A DNA stretch of 64,000 nucleotides, from assembly GCA_036337295.1 (NCBI GenBank), contig JAYZEN010000003.1, positions 62,001-126,000 on the forward strand. Reading direction: 5' to 3'. Positions 34,977-43,852 of the stretch are shown one piece after another. The notes under the pieces are model-generated. The model saw nothing but the letters and a program-made list of their open reading frames with translations, was not told the DNA's origin and did not search any database. Every line of letters begins with the position of its first letter. Within the stretch, counting starts at the first letter, position 1. A program made the translations under genes and the position numbers. This DNA is from Ketobacter sp036337295 (GTDB lineage: Bacteria; Pseudomonadota; Gammaproteobacteria; Pseudomonadales; Ketobacteraceae).

Positions 34977-36506
34977 TCAGGCCGCGGTGCTGGCCTTGCT
35001 GGTCTCCGGCACAGTTTGGCGCGCATAGAAACGGTAATCCCTGGCCTTCACCCGATAGGTTTCCAACCAGAATTTCCAGGTGGACTTGGGCCAGATCGCA
35101 AAGTTGCGGCCACCGGCATCCTGATACCAACTCTGACAGCCGGTGCCCCATACCGTTCTTTTGATTTTTTCCTGCAGCGCAGCGTTGAAACGGGTCTGCA
35201 CGCTGGGTTTCACATCCATGTAATCTGCGCCTTTTTTCTGCAGCAGCTTCATGCTTTCCAGAATGTAATGCACCTGGGCTTCGATCATAAAAATAATCGA
35301 GTTGTGACCCAGGCCGGCGTTGGGGCCCACCAACTGCCACAGGTTGGGATAGCCGGATGCCGCCGTGCCGTAATAGCACTCCACGTTCTCTTTCCAGTCT
35401 TCCCCCAGGCTGCGACCACCCAGCCCCACCACCGGGAAATTCTTCATGTAAATACGCGGATCAGTGATGAATCCCGTACCCAGAATGATGCAATCCGCCG
35501 GCCGTTCTTTACCATCTGCAGTCACCACGCTGTGCGCTTTGATCTCACGAATGCCCTCCGTCACCAGCTCTACATTGGCGCGATTGAACATGGGGAAATA
35601 CTTGTTGGAAATCAGCACACGCTTACAGCCCAGCACATAATCCGGCGTCAGCTTTTTGGCCACGGCGGGATCGTTCACCTGCAGCTTGATGAAGGCCTTG
35701 GCCAGGTTGCTCAAGGTCTTGGCCAGCATGGGATTGAAGATAGGCCAGACTCTGGATTCATTGGTCCAGTAGAGTCGATAGCGGTGCAGCAGGCGGGCCA
35801 GGGGCACGTGCTTGAACAGGGATTTTTCCAGCCCCAGGTACTGACGCTCATCCCGCGGAATGACCCAGGCCGGGGAACGCTGCAGCACCGTCAGTTGCTT
35901 CACCTGCGGTGCGATTTCCGGGCAGTATTGAATGGCACTGCCGCCGGTGCCGATGGACACCACATTCTTACCGCTCAGGTCGTAGTCGTGATCCCACTGG
36001 GCGGAGTGAAACAGTTTGCCTTTGAAGCTATCCAGCCCCTTGATGTTGGGAACCTGCGGCACGTGCAATGGGCCCGAGGCCAGCACGAAATGATTGCAGA
36101 TATAGGTGTCACCGTTGGCGGTGCCCACCGACCAGGTGCCGGTTTTCTCATCGAACACCGCGGAGTTCACCTCCACCCCAAAGCGGCAGAAGGGGCGAAT
36201 CCCGAATTGCTCCGTGGTGTCCAGAATGTATTGCTGGATCTCATTCCAGGGTGCATAGCGCTTCGACCAGTCATGCTTGGGGGCAAAGGAATAGGAATAC
36301 ATATGGGACTGCACATCGCAGGCACAACCGGGGTAGCTGTTGTCGCGCCAGGTGCCACCCACATCCTGGCCTTTCTCCAGGATCACAAAGTTTTCATTGC
36401 CGGCGGCTTGCAACTGGATTGCCATGCAGAGTCCGCCAAAGCCGGCACCGGCTATAACGACATCCACCTGCTGGGTATTGGGTTCGATGGGGGCCCGACT
36501 GGTCAT
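34977..36506 (-). CDS. Flavin-containing Baeyer-Villiger monooxygenase
   Basis: A 509-residue class B flavoprotein monooxygenase that uses FAD, NADPH and O2 to insert oxygen next to a carbonyl. The N-terminal FAD Rossmann motif is GAGFGG (~20-25), the type I BVMO fingerprint F-x-G-x3-H-x3-W appears as FKGKLFHSAQW (161-171), and the NADPH motif is SIGTGGSAIQ. GGTWRDNSYPGCACDVQSHMYS is also typical. The substrate, a cyclic or long-chain ketone, cannot be read from sequence. It is divergent from an AraC-type regulator across a 297-base gap. Confidence 0.92.
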   Translation of the reverse strand: MTSRAPIEPNTQQVDVVIAGAGFGGLCMAIQLQAAGNENFVILEKGQDVGGTWRDNSYPGCACDVQSHMYSYSFAPKHDWSKRYAPWNEIQQYILDTTEQFGIRPFCRFGVEVNSAVFDEKTGTWSVGTANGDTYICNHFVLASGPLHVPQVPNIKGLDSFKGKLFHSAQWDHDYDLSGKNVVSIGTGGSAIQYCPEIAPQVKQLTVLQRSPAWVIPRDERQYLGLEKSLFKHVPLARLLHRYRLYWTNESRVWPIFNPMLAKTLSNLAKAFIKLQVNDPAVAKKLTPDYVLGCKRVLISNKYFPMFNRANVELVTEGIREIKAHSVVTADGKERPADCIILGTGFITDPRIYMKNFPVVGLGGRSLGEDWKENVECYYGTAASGYPNLWQLVGPNAGLGHNSIIFMIEAQVHYILESMKLLQKKGADYMDVKPSVQTRFNAALQEKIKRTVWGTGCQSWYQDAGGRNFAIWPKSTWKFWLETYRVKARDYRFYARQTVPETSKASTAA

Positions 36507-36751
36507 GCTTCACCTCTGTGGTCTTGTTATGGAATGGCGTTTCTGGGACAGCCATGCCAGCACTATAGACCCGCCCAGATGGGGGTGAACAGGATGTAAA
36601 CCCCTTTTGAATTGATAGTTTCGGCCACACCCATGGAAAGCGGGCCATCATTTGACATAAATCAATGGAACGATTGGTCGCTTATTGACCTGTCAAAGCA
36701 TTGACGGATTGAGGTTAAGTCCGCAGAATTGATCATTACGGCCACCCTCTC

Positions 36752-36789
36752 TGAGGGTACCCATCAACCCTGAGGGCACCCATCAACCC
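36752..36789 (+). repeat. Tandem duplication of a 19-base unit just before the AraC-type gene
   Basis: TGAGGGTACCCATCAACCC is followed at once by TGAGGGCACCCATCAACCC, one mismatch. The pair ends 14 bases before the ATG at 36804. It could be two half-sites for AraC-family binding or a recent slippage duplication. Confidence 0.7.
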
Positions 36790-36803
36790 AGCCTGAACCC
36801 GCC

Positions 36804-37814
36804 ATGAGCAAACGCGCCATTCTCGGCTTCATTTACACTCTGCAGGCCCTGGAAGCCCAGGGCGGCGACCTGTCCGGGCTGGAACAACGCTACGGGCTCA
36901 ACGTGCACAACCTGTCCCCGGACGGCTTCATCGAGCGTGCGCTGGAGCTGCGGGTGTATTGCGATGTGCTGCCCAGCGTGCCGGACCCACTGGTGGGCCT
37001 GAAGATCGGCCAGAGCATGAGCCTGGCGGGTTATGGCCCGCTGATCATGTTGCTGATGACCTGCAACAACGCCTGGGAAGCCTTCAATACCGGCGTGCAC
37101 TACCAGGCCCTCACCTACCTGTTTGGCGAGCTGCAATTCGAAGCCGGGGAACAGGAATCCAAACTGCGCTTGACGCCAGCGCCTCTGCCCCGCATCTGCC
37201 ACCGCTTTCTGATCGACCGGGATGTGTCCGGCACCTTCCAGCTGATCAACGATTTGCAGAAAAGCATCGGTGTGAATTTCAATCCCAGTTATGTGCGCCT
37301 GCCTTATGCCAAGCCGGAGGACATCCGGCCCTATGAGGAACGCTACCGGTGCCCGGTTGAATTCGGCAGCGACGCCGTGGAAATCGGCATTCTCAGCGAG
37401 TACCTGGCGACCCCGTTTCCCGCCAGCAACCGCATGGCCTTCAGCCTCTACCGGAAGCAGTGTGACAGCCTGCTGCGGGCCCTCGACAGCAGCACCCTTT
37501 CCATCGCCGAAGAAGTGCGGGACTACCTGCAGTTGTTTGTGGAGCATTACCCCTCGATTCAGGAGGTGGCCGCCACCTTCGGCATGGCAGAACGCAGTTT
37601 TCGCCGCAAGCTGAGCGCCGCCGGCCTGTCGTTTCGCTCCCTGTTGGACGAGGTCCGTTTCGACAAGGCGCGCCAGCTGCTGTTGCACTCCAACCTCTCC
37701 ATCGATGCCATTGCCCAGCAGCTGGGGTACACCGAAGCGGCGGCCTTCATCCACGCCTTCCAGCGCTGGTCTCAACAGACCCCGGCCAAATACCGAAGCC
37801 TGCACCGGCAATAG
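36804..37814 (+). CDS. AraC-family transcriptional regulator (OruR/AraC-type N-terminal domain)
   Basis: A 336-residue regulator with an N-terminal ligand domain of the arabinose-binding_AraC type (LVGLKIGQSMSLAGYGPLIM, ~65-85) and a C-terminal pair of HTH motifs (SIQEVAATFGMAERSFRRKL; SIDAIAQQLGYTEAAAFIHAF) ending in the usual FQRW...TPAKYR. Relatives with this build control lipid, ornithine or ketone metabolism and often act on a divergent gene. The divergent BVMO is the likely target (inference). There is no clear ribosome site; a 19-base tandem repeat occupies the position. Confidence 0.9.
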   Translation: MSKRAILGFIYTLQALEAQGGDLSGLEQRYGLNVHNLSPDGFIERALELRVYCDVLPSVPDPLVGLKIGQSMSLAGYGPLIMLLMTCNNAWEAFNTGVHYQALTYLFGELQFEAGEQESKLRLTPAPLPRICHRFLIDRDVSGTFQLINDLQKSIGVNFNPSYVRLPYAKPEDIRPYEERYRCPVEFGSDAVEIGILSEYLATPFPASNRMAFSLYRKQCDSLLRALDSSTLSIAEEVRDYLQLFVEHYPSIQEVAATFGMAERSFRRKLSAAGLSFRSLLDEVRFDKARQLLLHSNLSIDAIAQQLGYTEAAAFIHAFQRWSQQTPAKYRSLHRQ

Positions 37815-37904
37815 GCCTGTATCGACAATAGTGCCGAGCGGCCCAGCATGGGCTACGCTTAAAGACAGACCCACAGGCATTAAACCACCAAGGAAGGAAA
37901 CACC

Positions 37905-38477
37905 ATGAGCCGATTGCTGCTGATCGTTTTACTGATTCTGTCGCCCATCACCTATGCCGAAATGAGCCAGGAGGAACTGGCAGAAATTCTGGCGCCCCGC
38001 ATCGAGGGCCTGAAATTCCTCACCAAGAACGGCATGTTGCTGGAAGCCATCCGGGACCAGAACCGGATGGGGCGCAGCCTGGATGAAATCAAGCAGATCG
38101 ACGCCGAATGGCGCGCCGGAACCTCCCCCCTGATTAAAGAACTGCAGGAAAACAAAGCCGGTAGCTTTCTGAAAAACATCATCATTCAACAGGCCGATGT
38201 GTACAGCGAAGCGTTTCTCACCGACGAACAGGGTGCCAATGTGGCCGCTTATCCCGCCACCAGCGACTTTTGGCAGGGGGACGAGGAAAAGTTCACCGCC
38301 AGCTTCCAGGACGGCAAGGGGCAGATTTTCATCGGCCCGGTGGAATACGACGAGAGCACCCAAGCCAACGCCGTGCAGATTTCCGTCCCCATGGAATACA
38401 ACGACACCACCATCGGGGTACTGGTGATTGGGGTGAAAGTGTCTGTGCTGGAGGCGGAAAAGCTACAAGGCAACTGA
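37905..38477 (+). CDS. Periplasmic Cache-like sensor domain protein
   Basis: A 190-residue exported protein: a signal peptide (MSRLLLIVLLILSPITYA), a helical start (LAEILAPRIEGLKFLTKNGM) and a PAS/Cache-like core (SEAFLTDEQGANVAAYPATSDFWQGDEEKFTAS, printed here as one motif region; AVQISVPMEYNDTTIGVLVIGV). Stand-alone Cache-type proteins bind small ligands and may partner a membrane sensor. No membrane anchor follows the domain. ATG 37905 has AAGGAAGGAAACACC upstream. Function unknown. Confidence 0.7.
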   Translation: MSRLLLIVLLILSPITYAEMSQEELAEILAPRIEGLKFLTKNGMLLEAIRDQNRMGRSLDEIKQIDAEWRAGTSPLIKELQENKAGSFLKNIIIQQADVYSEAFLTDEQGANVAAYPATSDFWQGDEEKFTASFQDGKGQIFIGPVEYDESTQANAVQISVPMEYNDTTIGVLVIGVKVSVLEAEKLQGN

Positions 38478-38490
38478 GAACCCTCCCATT

Positions 38491-38542
38491 CAGCGGGTGA
38501 TCCCTGGTCAGCGGGTGATCCCGGGCCAGGCCCGGATCACCC
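38491..38542. repeat. Direct repeat plus near-perfect palindrome, REP-like element
   Basis: CAGCGGGTGATCCC occurs at 38491-38504 and again at 38509-38522. The second copy opens a hairpin, GGGTGATCCCGGGCC (38513-38527) against GGCCCGGATCACCC (38529-38542), complementary apart from one bulged C. There is no T run. It resembles a repetitive extragenic palindrome and may also help end the upstream transcript. Confidence 0.5.
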
Positions 38543-38749
38543 TGCCAGCATTCGCCTCTCTGCACTCACCGCAGAATTAAGATATTCCCATTTTTCAGCG
38601 TGTTACAAAGGCTAATTGGGCTGCCTCACAAAACTGACGTGAACTAAGTCTCATTTTTTTGGCTGACTATTCAATTGGGCAATTTTCTGCTCTCTGGGAC
38701 ACTGTGCTCATACCCAAGCAACAGACCACAACCTCACCGGAGCACCACC

Positions 38750-38971
38750 ATGAAATGGCTTTTTGGCAAAACTGACAGCAACAGCCCCCAGAAACAACGC
38801 ACCGCCAGCGTGGATTCCATCCGCCAGAAGCTGGCAGGATACCAATCCACCGCCGGTCGGTCCGTCTTTGTAGGCCCCTCCACTGCCCAATGGGGTGACA
38901 GCTTTGATTACGAGAAGGTGGCCATCGACCCGGATTCCTCCGGTTTTCATCACGTGCCCTTTCATTGCTGA
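38750..38971 (+). CDS. Small hypothetical protein (73 aa)
   Basis: It starts at ATG 38750 with CGGAG 7 bases before. Sequence features are a basic N-terminus (MKWLFGKTDSN), a mid helix (VDSIRQKLAGYQS) and a conserved-looking C-terminal half (VFVGPSTAQWGDSFDYEKVA). No signal peptide or membrane segment, and no family recognised. The good ribosome site and isolated position support a real gene, but it remains tentative. Confidence 0.5.
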   Translation: MKWLFGKTDSNSPQKQRTASVDSIRQKLAGYQSTAGRSVFVGPSTAQWGDSFDYEKVAIDPDSSGFHHVPFHC

Positions 38972-39041
38972 TCATCACACTGAACGTCACTGCTGATCAT
39001 CATCCGCTGCCGGGGACCCAACTCAGGTTGTGGTCGAGCGC

Positions 39042-39386
39042 TCAGAGGCTGGAAGCCAGGGGCGCCGGGTCTACCGGTTTTCGCGGCTGTGGCGAGTATT
39101 CACGCCACAGCAGATAAACCAAGGGTGCAATGCTGCCCACTGCGAACGTCACCAACACCCAGGGCCAGGGGTTAACCCCACGCTGACGGGCATCCAGTAC
39201 GATCCAGCAACAGATCAAGCCACCGGCGATGACCAGATCCAGCAATATCTGCATTGCGCCGGGTGAGGCCAGACCCGCCTGCCAGATACCCCAATAGCCC
39301 ACTTGCCACATGACCCAGCCGCTGAACAGGCCAAAGTCGATCAGCAGCATCCATAAAACCCACTTCTTCCACGTTGCTCGTTTCAT
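39042..39386 (-). CDS. DUF2834 family small membrane protein
   Basis: A 114-residue protein with three predicted TM helices (WVLWMLLIDFGLFSGWVMWQVG; MQILLDLVIAGGLICCWIVL; WPWVLVTFAVGSIAPLVYLLW) and the family motif DARQRGVNPWPW. Membership of DUF2834 is likely; the function is unknown. It is divergent from the MmyB-type regulator at 39499, 112 bases away, which may control it (inference). Confidence 0.75.
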   Translation of the reverse strand: MKRATWKKWVLWMLLIDFGLFSGWVMWQVGYWGIWQAGLASPGAMQILLDLVIAGGLICCWIVLDARQRGVNPWPWVLVTFAVGSIAPLVYLLWREYSPQPRKPVDPAPLASSL

Positions 39387-39498
39387 TGTTCCTGCTCCCT
39401 TTCGTTGTCAGGTGCAGCCAGTCTGACTTGCCAATTCGGCACAAACAATTACCTTACAGGTAATCGCCAACACGCGCTTCAACCTGAACAATGGAAGC

Positions 39499-40389
39499 AT
39501 GAATACTGTGACTCAAACGCCTTACACTCAAACGCCACAAAATCATTCGGGCTTTGGTGCGCTGTTGCGCACCTGGCGCCAACGCCGCAAGCGATCACAA
39601 CTGGATGTTTCGCTGGATGCCGGCGTCTCGCAACGGCACTTGAGCTTTCTGGAATCCGGTCGCGCCAAACCCAGCCGGGAAATGGTGCTGCAACTGGCTT
39701 CGGTACTGGATATTCCGTTGCGGGAACAGAACCTGTTATTGAACAGCGCCGGGTTCAGCGCGCACTTTGCCTCCCGCCCGCTGGACAGTGAAGCCATGTC
39801 TGCAGTGAAACAGGCGCTGGATTTAACTCTGCAGCATCATGAGCCCTATCCTGCGGTGGTGGTGGACCGCAACTGGAACCTGCTGCTACAAAATTCCGCG
39901 GCAGAACGCTTTATGGGTTTGTTGGGGCCCATGGATGAACTGTGGCAGCGCGTCGATCCCAACGCTGCGCCCAACGTCATGCGCTTGACGTTCTCCCCGC
40001 AGGGGCTGCAGCCCCTCATTGCCAACTGGCCCGAGGTGGCCGGGATGTTGTTGTCGCGGCTGCAGCGGGAAGTGGCCGCCTATCCTGATCAAACGGAGCT
40101 GGCGCACCTGTTCAGTGATCTGATCAACCTGCCCTCAGTACCGGCACGCTGGCAGGGGTTGTTGTCGATGAATCCAGCGCTGAATTCCTCCCCGGATTCC
40201 AGCCTGCAACCACCGGAGCCCATTCTGCCCCTGGCATTACAGTTGAACGGCGCGACCCTGCGCATCTTCAGCATGATCTCCACCTTTGGCACGGCCCTGG
40301 ACATTACGGCCGATGAGCTGCGGGTGGAGACCTTCTTCCCAGCGGATGAATATTCCGCCCAGTTTTTTCGCTTGTTGCAGGGCACTTGA
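39499..40389 (+). CDS. XRE-type regulator with MmyB-like ligand-binding domain
   Basis: A 296-residue transcription factor. The N-terminal helix-turn-helix of the Cro/XRE type (LRTWRQRRKRSQLDVSLDAG, then VSQRHLSFLESGRAKPSREM) is followed by an MmyB-like PAS-type domain (ALDLTLQHHEPYPAVVVDRNW, NLLLQNSAAERFMG, ISTFGTALDITADELRVETFFP). MmyB proteins bind small lipophilic ligands and usually repress a neighbouring gene. The divergent DUF2834 gene is the nearest candidate target. Confidence 0.9.
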   Translation: MNTVTQTPYTQTPQNHSGFGALLRTWRQRRKRSQLDVSLDAGVSQRHLSFLESGRAKPSREMVLQLASVLDIPLREQNLLLNSAGFSAHFASRPLDSEAMSAVKQALDLTLQHHEPYPAVVVDRNWNLLLQNSAAERFMGLLGPMDELWQRVDPNAAPNVMRLTFSPQGLQPLIANWPEVAGMLLSRLQREVAAYPDQTELAHLFSDLINLPSVPARWQGLLSMNPALNSSPDSSLQPPEPILPLALQLNGATLRIFSMISTFGTALDITADELRVETFFPADEYSAQFFRLLQGT

Positions 40390-40412
40390 ATGCAAAGTGT
40401 GCGGGGTTGGGA

Positions 40413-41072
40413 TCAGTAGGCGCCTTTGGAACTGAGTACCGCAGGGATGGTCTGCAGCACGATTTTGATGTCAAACCACCAGCTTTGGTGCTGGATGTAA
40501 TACATGTCCAACTCAACCTGTTGCTCGAACGTGGTATCCGCGCGTCCGGACACCTGCCACAGGCCGGTCAATCCCGGTTTAACATCCAGCCGATTCATTT
40601 GCTGGCCGTTGTAGCGATCGGTTTCGGTACACAGCGCCGGACGCGGGCCGATCAACACCATGTCGCCCTTCAGCACGTTGAGCAATTGCGGCAGTTCGTC
40701 AATGGAGAACTTGCGAATGAAGCGGCCAATGTCCGTAATCCTCGGGTCGTGTTTGAATTTCTTGCAGACGCCGTCGCGATCACTGGCCAGCTGGGTGACG
40801 TCCACCCAACGGGGGTCCTGGGGAATGTACATGGAGCGAAACTTGTAGAATTTGAATCGACGTCCGTTTTCACCCACCCGGATCTGCGCATACAACGGTG
40901 AGCCCTGGCTTTCCAGGCGGATGAGCAAGGCCAGCAGCAACAACAGCGGGCTCAGCAGCAAGAGGGCGCCCGCGGCCGCGAGTTTTTGCAGCAGCACCGG
41001 AAAACCGGCCCGCGCCTGTTCGTCAATAGGCAACGGGGTGTGTTGGTAAAGAAAGGTATTGTGTGCAGTCAT
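40413..41072 (-). CDS. Exopolysaccharide priming sugar transferase (short, single-TM type)
   Basis: A 219-residue polyprenyl-phosphate phosphoglycosyltransferase that loads the first sugar on undecaprenyl phosphate. One TM/re-entrant helix (AAGALLLLSPLLLLLALLIRLE) precedes the catalytic domain: FKFYKFRSM, the catalytic Asp-Glu in FSIDELPQLLNVLKGDM, LIGPRP, and VKPGLTGLWQVSGRADTTF. It lacks the long multi-TM N-terminus of WbaP/WcaJ, so it is of the PglC-like size. AAGGAGAGCATC precedes ATG 41072. It follows the WecG/TagA gene by 10 bases. The rest of the polysaccharide genes are 11 kb away. Confidence 0.92.
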   Translation of the reverse strand: MTAHNTFLYQHTPLPIDEQARAGFPVLLQKLAAAGALLLLSPLLLLLALLIRLESQGSPLYAQIRVGENGRRFKFYKFRSMYIPQDPRWVDVTQLASDRDGVCKKFKHDPRITDIGRFIRKFSIDELPQLLNVLKGDMVLIGPRPALCTETDRYNGQQMNRLDVKPGLTGLWQVSGRADTTFEQQVELDMYYIQHQSWWFDIKIVLQTIPAVLSSKGAY

Positions 41073-41082
41073 GATGCTCTCC

Positions 41083-42285
41083 TTAACTGTGTTTGATCAT
41101 TCGAAACAGAAATTGAGGGTTACCGATTACGTAACGGTGAAACTTGGCTTTGGGTTCCTGCAGCAGGCGCCAGACCCATTCCAGTCCCAGCTCCCGCATC
41201 CACAGGGGCGCCCGGGGAATCCGTCCGGAAAAGAAATCAAACAGGCCGCCTACCGCCAACGCGGATCGGCAATGCAGGCGATGGGCGTGGTCCCGCAGCC
41301 ACTGTTCCTGGATCGGTGACCCCATGCCCACCAGTAAAATGTCCGTGCCGGCAGCATTGATGCGCTCAATCACCGCTTGCGAGTCATTGTGGTCGATATA
41401 ACCATGCTCCGTACCGGCAATGCGGAGCCCGGGAAACTGAGTGCGCAATGCCGCTGCCGCGGCTGCCGCCACGCCTTCATCTGCACCCAACAGATACAGG
41501 GACAGCCCCTGGTTCTGAGCCTGCTCACACAGTTTGGGCAGCATATCGGTGCCATTCACGTTATCCCGCAGGGCAATACCCTGGTGTTTTGCCGCCAGGC
41601 GCACACCGGAGCCGTCGGCAAAAACCCAGTCGGCGGTGTTCACCAGCGCGCGAAACCCAGGCCGGCTGTGCGCGATGTTGAAGGAATTCACATTCACGAA
41701 ATAACCGACCCGGGCGCTGTCGTACATCGGCTCGGCGGTGATCCTAGCCACGGCTGCATCCATGCTCAGATTGTTGATGCGCATGCCAAACAATTGAAAG
41801 CAGGTAGGTCGGTGCAGGTTGGCCTGCTGATACAGACATTTCGCCACACCGAACTTGATCAACAGTTGCAACTGCTCAACGCGGGAATAACGCAGTTGGC
41901 GAATAACAGTGTCATACAGGCCGGCCTCGCTCAAACCGCTCAGTTGACGCAATTGCCACAGACTGATCAGCCCCGGCTGCGCTGCCGCACCAACACCCAA
42001 ACACCGCCCGGTGTTCATTGGCATGCCTACCAACGAAACCCTGCCATTCAGAATTTCCCACAACAGAAACGAATTCCGCAAGATACCGTGAGTAAACTGA
42101 CGCAGCACCAATTCGTGTCCGGACAATGTAGTGTGGCGACTGTTCTTCAACACGGCACTGCCCTGCATTTTCGCCAACAGAATATTCACGACCCAGACGA
42201 CGCTCAGCAGCGTCACCAGCGGAAACATCAAAACCTGTTCCGCATTCCATCCAATCCATTTGTTTTGCTGTTGCAGTGTATTCAT
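41083..42285 (-). CDS. WecG/TagA/CpsF glycosyltransferase with degenerate sugar-transferase N-terminus
   Basis: A 400-residue protein. Residues ~165-400 are a GT26 (WecG/TagA/CpsF) enzyme: NVNSFNIAHSRPGF, DWVFADGSGVRLAAK, LLGADEGVAAAAAAAL, VGMGSPIQEQWL, VGGLFDFFSGRIPRAP. It transfers the second sugar to a lipid-linked intermediate. Residues ~15-150 look like a decayed priming transferase: a TM (~20-38), NGRVSLVGMPMN in place of the GD-x-SLVGPRP motif, and QPGLISLWQLRQLSG in place of KPGLTGLWQVSG. The catalytic Asp-Glu pair is absent. ATG 42285 has GGGAGAGAATCA upstream. It is followed by the intact priming transferase. Confidence 0.88.
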   Translation of the reverse strand: MNTLQQQNKWIGWNAEQVLMFPLVTLLSVVWVVNILLAKMQGSAVLKNSRHTTLSGHELVLRQFTHGILRNSFLLWEILNGRVSLVGMPMNTGRCLGVGAAAQPGLISLWQLRQLSGLSEAGLYDTVIRQLRYSRVEQLQLLIKFGVAKCLYQQANLHRPTCFQLFGMRINNLSMDAAVARITAEPMYDSARVGYFVNVNSFNIAHSRPGFRALVNTADWVFADGSGVRLAAKHQGIALRDNVNGTDMLPKLCEQAQNQGLSLYLLGADEGVAAAAAAALRTQFPGLRIAGTEHGYIDHNDSQAVIERINAAGTDILLVGMGSPIQEQWLRDHAHRLHCRSALAVGGLFDFFSGRIPRAPLWMRELGLEWVWRLLQEPKAKFHRYVIGNPQFLFRMIKHS

Positions 42286-42427
42286 TGATTCTCTCCCAAT
42301 TACTGCAGAGAGATAGAGCAGGGGCCATGCCAATTTTTAACTGGCTGATTTTGAATAAAATTTGAAATTATTAAGAGGCCGAGAAGAGGAGTGTTTTCCA
42401 TCCTGAATTTCAGAATGAAAATTTTTT

Positions 42428-43852
42428 CTAATTTGAAACCGCTATTGGCAGCCAAACCGTAAAACAGGTGCCCTGATTCAGTTTGCTTTCCACCGCAATC
42501 ACACCACCCATATTTTCGATAATGGAATAGCTGATTGCCAGACCAAGGCCGGTGCCTTTGCCCACTTCCTTGGTGGTAAAGAAGGGCTCGAAAATCCGAT
42601 TGAGTTTTTCCTGGGGAATACCGGAACCGTTATCCCGAATGGAGAACCAGGTGCATTTGCCCAGGCTCGCATGCCGTGCCACACCGGATTCAATTTCGAT
42701 CCGGCCCTGGCCGGCAATCGCGTGTCCGGCGTTGATCAGTATATTGGTGATCACCTGGTTCAGCTTGCCGGCGTTGCCGTTCACCAGCGCCACGGTCTCC
42801 AGGTTCACCTTGACTGCACAGTGATACTTCAGTTCATTGGCCACCAGCTTCAAGGTGGATTCAATGCACTGGTTAACATCCACCGAGCTGGATTCTTCCT
42901 CGGCGCGCACAAAACTCCGCAAACTGCTGACGATATCCTGTACCCGTTTCAAGCCACCGGCACAGTCGTCAACAATATCTTCCAAATCCGCAATGGTTTC
43001 GTCTATACGGGCTTGTTCCGACCAGGTGAGCATCTCCTCCCTGAGCTCAGCCGAGGCAGCACCATCTTCAGCAACATCAGTGTGCGCCCCTGCCTCCAGC
43101 AGGGAACGAAAATACCGATTCAATTGCGACAGATCCCGCAAGCTGGTGGCAATGTAATTGATATTACTGGTGACAAAGCTCACCGGATTGTTGATCTCGT
43201 GGGCCACACCGGCAGCCAACAGGCCCAGGGAGGCCATCTTTTCCGATTGCATGAGCCCCTGTTCCACCTGCTCTTTCTGTTGCTTCAACGCTTGGGATTC
43301 CAATGCTTGCAGCTTGGCATGCACACTGAGGATAAGCTGTTCCATATAGGCTTTGTAGCGCTCAGCAATCTGTGCATGGCTTTGCACGTAAAAGCCCTTC
43401 TGCTGATGACAAAACACCAGAATGGCGTTCATATCCGGGCCACTAAAAGGACAGTACAGCGCGGACACCAGCTGCGGGCGGACCCGATCCAGGTGCGGCC
43501 CCCAGGCTGGTTGGCGGGCAATGTCGTAGACCGCACAGGGTTGCCCCAGCACCGTGCGTTTAAGCACCGGGTCCACCTCCCACAGGGTTTGCTTCAGGCC
43601 CTCGCTGGTACTGGAAGTGCAGATCATGGTGCCCGGCTCACTCTGATCCAGCACAAAAGACACAGCGTAGGGAATCAGATTACCCAGCACCGCGAACATC
43701 CGTTGATACATATCTTCCGGAGAGGTTGCCTGCAGCAGGGAGCGAGTGCCCGACACCAGCAATTCACTTTCCCGGCGGGCTTCGTCGGCCCTCGCTTTCA
43801 AGCGATGGGCGCGGGACAAATCCTCCAGTAACTGTTCTTCGCGGCTGATCAT
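42428..43852 (-). CDS. Sensor histidine kinase paired with the FIST/NosP-like protein
   Basis: A 474-residue soluble kinase. Residues ~35-180 form a GAF-like input domain and ~180-205 a coiled coil. The H-box is GVAHEINNPVSF with His218, and the ATPase domain has NQVITNILINAGHAI (N), DNGSGIP (G1), FEPFFTTKEVGKGTGLGLAIS (F/G2). It has no receiver domain and no TM. It overlaps the FIST gene by ATGA, so the two are co-translated. FIST-type NosP proteins regulate their co-cistronic kinases when NO binds haem, which is the likely role here. The output may be the response regulators encoded nearby. Confidence 0.9.
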   Translation of the reverse strand: MISREEQLLEDLSRAHRLKARADEARRESELLVSGTRSLLQATSPEDMYQRMFAVLGNLIPYAVSFVLDQSEPGTMICTSSTSEGLKQTLWEVDPVLKRTVLGQPCAVYDIARQPAWGPHLDRVRPQLVSALYCPFSGPDMNAILVFCHQQKGFYVQSHAQIAERYKAYMEQLILSVHAKLQALESQALKQQKEQVEQGLMQSEKMASLGLLAAGVAHEINNPVSFVTSNINYIATSLRDLSQLNRYFRSLLEAGAHTDVAEDGAASAELREEMLTWSEQARIDETIADLEDIVDDCAGGLKRVQDIVSSLRSFVRAEEESSSVDVNQCIESTLKLVANELKYHCAVKVNLETVALVNGNAGKLNQVITNILINAGHAIAGQGRIEIESGVARHASLGKCTWFSIRDNGSGIPQEKLNRIFEPFFTTKEVGKGTGLGLAISYSIIENMGGVIAVESKLNQGTCFTVWLPIAVSN

